A stretch of DNA of 64,000 nucleotides. It comes from Phycisphaerales bacterium (GTDB lineage: Bacteria > Planctomycetota > Phycisphaerae > Phycisphaerales > UBA1924). The first letter of the stretch is position 1. Each line of letters opens with the position of its first letter. Below, in pieces: positions 1 to 6,677 of the stretch. The notes below the pieces were generated by a model. That model had not been told where the DNA came from, did no database searches, and saw nothing but the letters and a program-made list of their open reading frames with translations. A program made the position numbers and the translations under genes. The stretch is taken from positions 41,578-105,577 of the forward strand of contig JALHOJ010000003.1 in NCBI GenBank assembly GCA_022843045.1, written 5' to 3'.

Positions 1-2435
1 CGCTGCGAACGTGATGCCCTTGCCCTGCGTGCGGGGCAGCATCAGGCTCTCGACTTCGCGGAGGATCTCCACCAGCGGGGTCTCAATGTTCTCCAGCGCC
101 ATCCTGCCCGCCTCGATCTTCGACAGGTCCAGGATGTCGTTGATTACGGTCATCAGGTGCTGTCCGGCAGACCGGATGGTTTCGATCGTCGTCAGCCGGG
201 AGGCCGGCGCGGCCGCCAGGTCACCGTCTTCGCGAAGCACGTCGGCGAATCCCAGGATCGCCGTCAGCGGCGTCCTGATCTCGTGGCTCATGTTGGCCAG
301 GAACTCGCTCTTGGCCAGGCTTGCGGCTTCGGCGGCGAGCTTGGCGGCCTTGAGGTCCTCCTGCTGACTGCGCAGCTGGGTGATGTCGCGGGTGACGGCC
401 AGGATTGCCGTGAGCGTCCCGGCGGCGTCCCGCATCGGCACCATGCTGGTGTCCATCCAGCGGCGGGTGCCCTTTCGGCCCATGATCTCGAACGTGGCCG
501 TCGCGGGCTCGCCCCCAAGCGCGTTGCCGAAGGCCTGGCAGAACGCGTCCCGATGTTCGGACAGCACGAACTGCTCCAACCCATGCTCGCGAACCTGCCC
601 GACGTTTTCGCACTCCAGCATCGCCAGCCCCGCGGCGTTCATGTCCTGCAGGCTTCCGTCCAGCCCCAGCACTTTGACGCACTCGGGCTCGGCTTCGAAG
701 ATCGCGCGCAGCCGCTGCTCGCTTTCGAGGATCCGGCGGTGCGTCAGCACCCGTTCGGTGATGTCGCTCTCGATGGCCATGAAGCCCGTGATCGTGCCTG
801 CCTCGTCGCGCAGCGGCGCGAGTTCGATGTCGAGCACGTACTCCCGCCCGTCCTTGGCGTAGTTAATGATCTCCACGCGGGCCGGGGAACCGCTCCGCTG
901 CGCCTCTCCCAGCGTGCGTGACGCGGCCGGATCGGTGCGCGGCCCGCCCAGCACGTGGCCGGGCTTGCGATCGCGAACTTCCTCCAGCGTGTAGCCGCTT
1001 ATGCGCGTGAACGCCTGATTGACCCACTCCACCCGCCCCTGCGCATCGGTGATGATGATCGCGTTGGACGTGCGCTTGGCGATCTCCGCGAGGCGATCCG
1101 CCGATGCCTTGGCGAGCTTGAGGTCTTCGGTCATGCGGACGGCCGCCGCCTCCGCGCGGACCCGGCCGGTCATCATCGCGTACACCGCCCACGCCGCCAG
1201 CATGCTCAGGAAGCACCCGCCCACGCCGATGATCGGAAGCACGCTGCCATTGAACATCGCTTCAAACGCGGGCGTGGTCTTGGTGACGATGGTCCACGTC
1301 CGGCCATCCACGCCCACGCAACTGGTGTTGGTGAGCACTGCCTCCGCCGATCCGCCCGCCTGCTTCAAAGCATCCGTGTGGGGCTGCTTGGTGGCATAGT
1401 GGTACAGCAGCCGCGCGGGGTCCGCGGATGGGCCGTCATAGATTTCCACCTCGACCAGATCATCCCGCGTCATCACCATGCCCTGCAGCGCCTGCTCCAT
1501 GAGCAGCGGCGCGTAGACGACGCCTTGCAACGCCGCAAGGCGTTCTTCGGGCGTGCCGGTGGGCAGGCTCTCGTCGTACACCGGCAGGTAGTACAGGAAC
1601 CCAACCCCCTCGCCTTCGTCCTGCACCAGCGTCACCGCCTGCGTGATCGTGGGCTTGCCCGTCGATATTGCCCGCTCGATGGCCGCGCGGCGATGCTGCT
1701 CGGATCCGACATCCAGCCCCCAGGCCGAGGCGTTGCGTTCCTTGGGAAAGCAGTGCGTGATCACGTACAAGTCAGGCTGGCTTGCCATCGCCGAACCCGG
1801 TTCGGCGAGGCTCCAGACTTCAAAGTCCGGGGCCGCATCGGCCCGCTGGGCCGAAGTAAACGCGGGAAGGTCTTCGCGTCGCACCCGCTCGATCACGCCC
1901 ATCCCCAGCACGCCCGGGAAGTCCTTGAGCAGATCGCGGGCTAGCACATACCGCTCGCAGGCCGCGCGATCCAGCCGCCCGGCCGCCGCCCACGCGCCCC
2001 GCAGGCCTGCCAGCCCGTGCCGGATCTGGTTCACCCGATCCTGGGCCTCGTGCACCAGACGCTCGGAGCGGCGCTCGAATCGCCCTTCGAACTCCTTCCA
2101 GAGTTCCGCCTTGGTCGAGGAGACGACCATGAGCGTGACGGCCAGCCCGGCGATGAGCACGCCGGTCGACGCGATTCCCGCGGAGCGCGCCAGCACCTCT
2201 GCGCCTGCATCGCCTCTTCGACCGCGGCCGAACGGGCCACGCGGATCCGCCACACCATGATCGGCGCGGCAATCAGCCCCAGCAGCGCGGCATGCAGCAC
2301 CGCGCGTGCCGCCCCATCCACCCCCGGCGCGATCATCGGCAGCGCGAGCATGACGGTCACCTGCACCAGGATCAGCGCGGCGACCAGTTCCACGATCAGG
2401 CGTTGCAGGTTGATGGGCTTGTTCATGATGGACAC
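1..2435 (-). pseudogene. CHASE/PAS sensor histidine kinase, frameshifted and cut by the window edge
   Basis: A membrane sensor kinase of a two-component system, reading leftward and running off base 1. The N-terminus, from ATG 2435 or 2426 (MNKPINLQRL), gives two hydrophobic segments. A third segment (STGVLIAGLAVTLMVV) begins a different frame and is followed by a CHASE-type sensor region, a further membrane segment, two PAS domains (one ending SDITER), and a HisKA box with NMSHEIRTPL around bases 260-300. The ATPase domain would lie outside the window. The first about 78 codons and the CHASE frame are joined only by a one-base slip near 2199, where the upstream frame runs on into Arg/Ser-rich nonsense and stops at 2031. 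One missing base near 2199 would restore a continuous kinase, so this is either a real frameshift or a sequencing error. The kinase assignment is firm; the functional state is not. Confidence 0.8.
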
Positions 2436-2606
2436 GCCGCGCCCGGGAATTCACGGGCCAGCCGAGACACATCGGCCACTTTTCACGACCGCTTGCGTGG
2501 TCGTGGCGTCGCACCCTGCCCCCCACGCTGCGATGGCGGCCCAAGCGGGATGGCTCCGCGCTTGACTCGCTTGGCTCCCCATGAACGGCTACCCCAACCA
2601 CGGGGT

Positions 2607-3395
2607 CTACTCGACGCCTTCGCCGGGCTCGAAGCCTGGCCTGATCTCGACGGCCACGCCGCATATGTCCTCGCGGAGTGCGTCGTCGTTGCCGTTGATC
2701 GCGATGGGCGGCTTCGGTGCGGTCTGGACCTGGGTCGTGAACTCGCATGGGACCTCAAAAGGCAGCGTTGCCTGCTTCAATGCCTGCCGAGCCAGCGCGA
2801 GATCGACCGTCACCGGCCGGTGGAACGCGTTGCCCTTGGCGGAGAACAATTCGTCGATGTGCTGGTACATCAGCATCGCCGTGCCCGACAACGCCGTCGC
2901 CGAGGTTTGTGCCGCGCACGGTGGGGCGGGGATCTCGATTGCTCCGACGCGCAACCCATCCGCGCTCGCGGTCGCGGGCGCCGGCTGGACGCCGTTGCTC
3001 GTAACGGGAGGAGGCTGCTCGTGCGCGTGGTATCGGCGGCCCAACGCCGCGGGTGCCGACGAAGCGATCGCGCGAGCGCAGCGTAAGTACGAGAAGATGC
3101 ACTGGAGCTCGACGAAGATCGCGCGGGCCCTGGCCTCGATGCGCCCCAAGCCGCGTCCGGACGATGGCCTCCACCCCGTCATCATCGACATGCTGACCGC
3201 ACTGCTCTCGCGGCACGGCACGGTCCGTGTCTGGGTCCACGACTTCTCGGGAGGCATCGAAACCGAAACATACCAGATCGCGTCCCGCGCGATGTGGCCA
3301 GATTCGCAGCTCGCGTCCCGTGCCGCCACGCTCGAGCCGGACGTGCTGTCCGAGTTCATCGCATCGCGAACCAACTGATGCCAGGCCGGTGCCAC
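2607..3395 (-). CDS. Hypothetical protein, strand uncertain
   Basis: I do not recognise this gene. The leftward frame begins at a GTG and encodes 262 residues. Its last 90 residues look protein-like (LMYQHIDELFSAKGNAFHRP, then a mixed acidic tail ending EPGEGVE), while the first 110 are Ser/Arg-rich and less convincing. The opposite strand carries an equally long frame (2581-3378) whose last 110 residues also look plausible (ADEAIARAQRKYEKMHW). The two frames share third codon positions, so GC3 cannot separate them, and neither start has a clear ribosome binding site. At most one is likely to be real. It lies between the broken kinase and a decayed gene, in a part of the window that looks accessory. 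Confidence 0.3.
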   Translation of the reverse strand: MAPAWHQLVRDAMNSDSTSGSSVAARDASCESGHIARDAIWYVSVSMPPEKSWTQTRTVPCRESSAVSMSMMTGWRPSSGRGLGRIEARARAIFVELQCIFSYLRCARAIASSAPAALGRRYHAHEQPPPVTSNGVQPAPATASADGLRVGAIEIPAPPCAAQTSATALSGTAMLMYQHIDELFSAKGNAFHRPVTVDLALARQALKQATLPFEVPCEFTTQVQTAPKPPIAINGNDDALREDICGVAVEIRPGFEPGEGVE

Positions 3396-3446
3396 CGCCG
3401 GTCCGGTGCACTGCGGTATCGCCCATCCATCAGAGTATCGCGGGCC

Positions 3447-3821
3447 TCACGCCGCTACCGTCGCGCTGCTGGTCTCGCTCCACGCCCCAATCGCCCCGCG
3501 CTGGGTGACCCAGCGGGCCATGGAGACGGCGGTCTTGCCCAAAGCCGCCTTTGCGTACACGGCGCGGATACTTGGGCTGGTCATCATGGTCAGGAAGGAA
3601 AAGCCAGGCACTTGCGACTGGGCACTGGGCACCAGGGAAGAACAAACGCCCGAGACGTTGCCATCACCAGTGCCCAGTGCCTGATACCCAGTCCCTGCCT
3701 CCACCAACTTCACCCACACCTGGATCCCGAGCACGCCCGCGGGCCGGGCGCGGCGGTGCGGCTTCGAGCACACCACGCGACACTCATGAGGTTTCAGCCT
3801 GGGGGGCATCAGCCGCCGCAA
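3447..3821 (-). pseudogene. Truncated paralogue of the ARWV-tail protein at 5274-5957
   Basis: Only the C-terminal part of the family survives. The last 24 residues (MARWVTQRGAIGAWSETSSA plus four) match the end of the intact gene at 5274-5957 almost exactly, and an upstream piece (HRRARPAGVLGIQVWVKL) matches its ARRARPRGVERAEVFVAL segment. The stretch between them is broken up by a short palindrome (3606-3705), and nothing resembling the N-terminal half of the intact copy is present. The final about 80 bases are near-identical to those at 5274-5357. It is therefore a decayed duplicate. Family function is unknown; the tail resembles a small beta-sandwich of fibronectin type. Confidence 0.6.
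3606..3705. repeat. Palindromic element with TGGGCAC words
   Basis: The left arm contains ACTGGGCACTGGGCACC and the right arm CCAGTGCCCAGTGCCTGAT, which is its inverted counterpart. The two are separated by about 35 bases. The period is seven bases (TGGGCAC). It sits inside the decayed gene at 3447-3821 and separates its two recognisable homology blocks, so it looks inserted. It has the same architecture as the other short-period palindromes in this window but a different word. Confidence 0.6.
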
Positions 3822-3833
3822 CCGAGACAGTTG

Positions 3834-4790
3834 CTACAGCACCGCGTTGAAGAAGTACCCCAAGGCCACGATCGCGAGCGATACGCTCCCGAAGTAGATC
3901 GCGATGAGCCTTGGCTTGAGCACCCGTCGAAGCAGAAGGCCCTCAGGAATCGAAAGTCCCACCACCGCCATCATGAACGCCAGCGCCGTGCCCAGCGCGA
4001 TGCCCTTGGCGACCAGTTGCTCGATCACCGGAATCACGCCCGTCGCGTTGGCGTACATTGGCACGCCAAGCAGGACGGCGAGCGGGACGGCAAAGGGGTT
4101 GTCTTTGCTAATGAAGCGCTCGAAGTAGTTCGCCGGCACAAAGCCGTGCATCCCCGCCCCGATGGTGATGCCGATGAGGACGTACGGCAGCACCTTTCGA
4201 GTCGTAGCCCACGCCTCGCGGACGATGCCGGGTAGCCGCTGGCGCAACGAGCGATTGGCATTGTCCTGGGCCGCGTTCCCGGCCTGCACTTCCCACACCC
4301 ATGGCTCGACGTGCTTCTCCAGCTTCATTCGGCCCAGAATCGTCCCGACCACCGTGCCCACCGCGATGCCCGCGCCACAGTAGATCAGCGTGGTCTTCCA
4401 GCCGAACACCCCGATGAAGACGGCCACGGCGGCTTCGTTCACGAGCGGCGAGGTGATGAGAAAGCTGAACGTCACGCCCAACGGGATGCCCCCGCGGACG
4501 AAGCCGATGAACAGCGGGATGGACGAGCACGAACAGAAGGGCGTGACCGCCCCGAAGATCGCGGCGAGCAGATGATCGGTTCCGTACCACTTCCGCGAAG
4601 CCAGCCACGCGCGGACCTTCTCGACGGGCATGTACGAGTTCACAATGCCCATCAGAAACGTCATCGCGAGCAGGAGCAGCGTGATCTTGATCGTGTCATA
4701 CACGAAGAAGTGCACGCTCTGGCCCCAGTGCGATGCCGCGTCCATGCCGATGACGCTGAAGACCAGCCAGGATGCGAAGTCTTGAATCAC
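3834..4790 (-). CDS. Permease of the ArsP/DUF318 family
   Basis: A 318-residue inner-membrane permease with eight or more hydrophobic segments. The diagnostic stretch TPFCSCSSIPLFIGFVRGG lies near residue 85, followed by SFLITSPLVNEAA. These are hallmarks of the DUF318/ArsP_1 permeases, some of which export methylated arsenicals, while many have no known substrate. A soluble-looking linker (residues about 160-185) splits two half-domains. It starts at GTG 4790, overlapping the stop of the upstream mini-thioredoxin in a GTGA, so the two are translationally coupled. That pairing with a CxxC redox protein is common for this family and suggests a thiol-reactive metal or metalloid substrate, which is inference. 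No ArsR-type regulator is visible next to it. Confidence 0.88.
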   Translation of the reverse strand: MIQDFASWLVFSVIGMDAASHWGQSVHFFVYDTIKITLLLLAMTFLMGIVNSYMPVEKVRAWLASRKWYGTDHLLAAIFGAVTPFCSCSSIPLFIGFVRGGIPLGVTFSFLITSPLVNEAAVAVFIGVFGWKTTLIYCGAGIAVGTVVGTILGRMKLEKHVEPWVWEVQAGNAAQDNANRSLRQRLPGIVREAWATTRKVLPYVLIGITIGAGMHGFVPANYFERFISKDNPFAVPLAVLLGVPMYANATGVIPVIEQLVAKGIALGTALAFMMAVVGLSIPEGLLLRRVLKPRLIAIYFGSVSLAIVALGYFFNAVL

Positions 4791-5020
4791 TTCTTCAGCA
4801 GCTCCGCAACCTCCGCCGCGGTGGGCACGCGACCGCTGATGACCACCTTCCCGTCAATCGCCAGCCCCGGTGTTTTCATCACGCCCATCCGGGCGATCTC
4901 GGCATAGTCCGTGACCTTCACGATCTCGGCGGTGATGCCCAGCGAAGCCACCGCCTCGCGGGCCGCAGCCTCGGTGGACTTGCAGTTGTGGCAACCGGGA
5001 CCGAGCACTTGGATTGTCAT
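4787..5020 (-). CDS. Small thioredoxin-like redox protein
   Basis: A 77-residue thioredoxin-fold protein with an early CxxC active site (PGCHNCKST) and a cis-proline loop (VMKTPGLAIDGKVV). It is much shorter than classical thioredoxin and fits the family called redox-active disulfide protein 2, with no signal peptide, so it should be cytoplasmic. The start chosen is ATG 5020 (MTIQVLGPG), the usual family N-terminus; an in-frame ATG seven codons upstream is possible. It is the first gene of a two-gene operon with the permease at 3834-4790 (four-base GTGA overlap), and probably supplies or senses thiols for the transported species. Confidence 0.85.
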   Translation of the reverse strand: MTIQVLGPGCHNCKSTEAAAREAVASLGITAEIVKVTDYAEIARMGVMKTPGLAIDGKVVISGRVPTAAEVAELLKK

Positions 5021-5273
5021 GGATGCACTCCGTTCTCTCATGTCAAAGACAGCACGCCCACCGCTCGATTCTATACGAGTGGCAAATCGGCGCGATCGCT
5101 TCCGCGCTGGAGCGTGCATGCATGAGCGTGCCTCGCAGTCCGAGACTCTGCGCGGGCGTCTGAACCGAGCACGCGAGGTACGTGACGCGCGAGCGGTTGT
5201 GTCACCGACTCGCCCGCGCACGTGGTGAGCCAGCATGAACCTCCTGGGGGCATGCGGACGGCGTGTCGATGTG

Positions 5274-5957
5274 TCACGCCGCCACCGTCGCGCTGCTGGT
5301 CTCGCTCCACGCCCCAATCGCCCCGCGCCGCGTGACCCAGCGGGCCATGTAGTGGGCCTGCATGCCGCCCTGCGAAGCCTCGAACGAGAGCGTCATCGAT
5401 CCATCGCTCACGCTCTGCACGTAGCGATACGCCCGCTCGTCGGCGGGCGCTGGCGTCGCGGGCGGCGTGAGCGCGACGAAGACCTCGGCCCGCTCGACCC
5501 CGCGCGGCCGGGCCCGCCGCGCAGGCGAGCCATCATCCACCAGCCGCAGCGTGTGCGTCAGCCGCTGCCCGCTGTCAGCAATCACGACCGGCCGACTCGC
5601 CGGCGCAGGCAGCGCACCGCGCTGCGTCACGCGCGGGGAAATCCCCATCGCCGCGCGATCGGCGTTGGTGGTCGCCGGATAGCTCTGCACAAACGCCGTG
5701 ATCGGCCGCACCACCCGCTCCACCCGCGCCCGAGCCGCGTCCTTGGACTGCGTCGCCGCCTGCGCTGCGGCCTGAGCCGCCACCGCCTGCGCAAACGCCG
5801 AGTCCCACACCCCGGCCGCCAACTGCAGCTCCAGCAGCATCCCTTCATCCAGCCCGTGCGTCACAAAGAACGCCGACACCGTGGGCACATACTGCCGCAG
5901 CCACGCCGAGAAGTCGCCATCGGGCCGGGGGATGTAGTTGTTGCTGGAGGAGGACAT
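5274..5957 (-). CDS. Conserved hypothetical protein with C-terminal ARWV-tail domain
   Basis: A protein of 227 residues whose function I do not know. It begins MSSSSNNYIPRPDGDFSAWL. Residues 1-130 are helical and Ala-rich; residues 130-227 look like a small beta-sandwich, with THTLRLVDDGSPARRARPRG, then AEVFVAL, and a closing ARWVTRRGAIGAWSETSSA. This arrangement, a helical N-terminus plus a tail with (A/L)RWV..RG..G.WSE, occurs as a scattered hypothetical family in environmental bacteria. It is the only intact one of three related sequences within 3.2 kb (the others are at 3447-3821 and 6475-6651). There is no signal peptide or membrane segment. A purine-rich AAAGCG repeat follows immediately upstream. 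Confidence 0.7.
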   Translation of the reverse strand: MSSSSNNYIPRPDGDFSAWLRQYVPTVSAFFVTHGLDEGMLLELQLAAGVWDSAFAQAVAAQAAAQAATQSKDAARARVERVVRPITAFVQSYPATTNADRAAMGISPRVTQRGALPAPASRPVVIADSGQRLTHTLRLVDDGSPARRARPRGVERAEVFVALTPPATPAPADERAYRYVQSVSDGSMTLSFEASQGGMQAHYMARWVTRRGAIGAWSETSSATVAA

Positions 5958-6474
5958 GGGGGAAAGCGAAAAGCGGAAAGCGAAAAGCGAAAATCAAAGA
6001 CAGGACAAGGCGGGTCGCGGAGGGGGCGGAGAGGGGCGGAGCAACGCGGAGGAGGGAATTGGGTTGGTGTGGGCAAGCGTGCTTGCTGCGCATCCCAGTC
6101 TGCTTCTCAGCGTTCCTTCGCTTGCCTTCGCAACCTCCGCGATCTTCCTACCGAGCAAAGCGATCCGTCTTGGTGCCGCGCCCATGCTCGCCACGGCCCG
6201 CGACACCACGCGCCGCATCCAGCCATCGGCCCACGAGCCCCGCCACTTCACCCGGCGACATGATTTTGCAACTTGGCGTCCCCGCCCCTCAATCCGTCCA
6301 CGCCGCCCCTGAACCCGTCAAGGCCGCCCACAGGCCCGCCCGCGCCGCCGATCGATCCGGCGATGCCGCCCACCGATCCGGCGAACCCGCCCCCGCCCAC
6401 GGCGGCAAGCAAATCCCACGCTCGCCCATGCGCACCCCGCGCCGACCGACCCCGCCGCGCTCACGTTCCTGACC
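5958..6474. repeat. Gene-poor stretch with purine-word repeats
   Basis: No convincing gene. Bases 5958-5995 are tandem AAAGCG/GCGAAAA words directly upstream of the gene at 5957. Bases 6015-6055 are GCGGAG words, and 6108-6150 contain the opposite-strand counterpart (CCTTCGC and CTCCGCG). Bases 6270-6440 are a proline-codon-rich low-complexity stretch (repeated CCGCCC and CCGATC) leading into the decayed gene at 6475. The purine words are single or imperfect arms of the short-period palindrome type seen elsewhere in this window. Confidence 0.5.
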
Positions 6475-6651
6475 ATGACCACCAAGCCGAGTGTCAGCTT
6501 TGAGATGAAGGCGGGCGAGGGCGGAAAACTAGCCGTCTATGTGACCCGCTGGGTTAAGGCCCGGGGCGAAAAAGGGCCGTGGAACGAGTTCACTACTGCG
6601 ACGGTGGCGTCCCGGACGCTGCCCCCGCGTCGAGACGCGGTGCGAACATGA
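6475..6651 (+). pseudogene. Remnant of a third ARWV-tail family protein
   Basis: This frame encodes MTTKPSVSFEMKAGEGGKL and then VTRWVKARGEKGPWNEFTTA, clearly the tail domain of the family found intact at 5274-5957 but on the other strand. Readable homology begins upstream of the ATG at about 6438 (APTDPAALTFLT), after which the frame degenerates into proline-rich low complexity. The usual N-terminal domain is missing and the frame ends about 15 residues past the family's normal end. I read it as a decayed gene end, although a 58-residue product from ATG 6475 cannot be excluded. Confidence 0.5.
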
Positions 6652-6677
6652 AGTGTTGCGGCCGTGGAAACGTACAG

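Noticed and set aside
2581..3378. A long rightward frame opposite the hypothetical gene at 2607-3395
   Set aside because: It could be the real gene, since its C-terminal 110 residues look plausible, but it shares third codon positions with the leftward frame, has no ribosome binding site and has a Trp- and Cys-rich unlikely N-terminus. It is mentioned under the leftward call.
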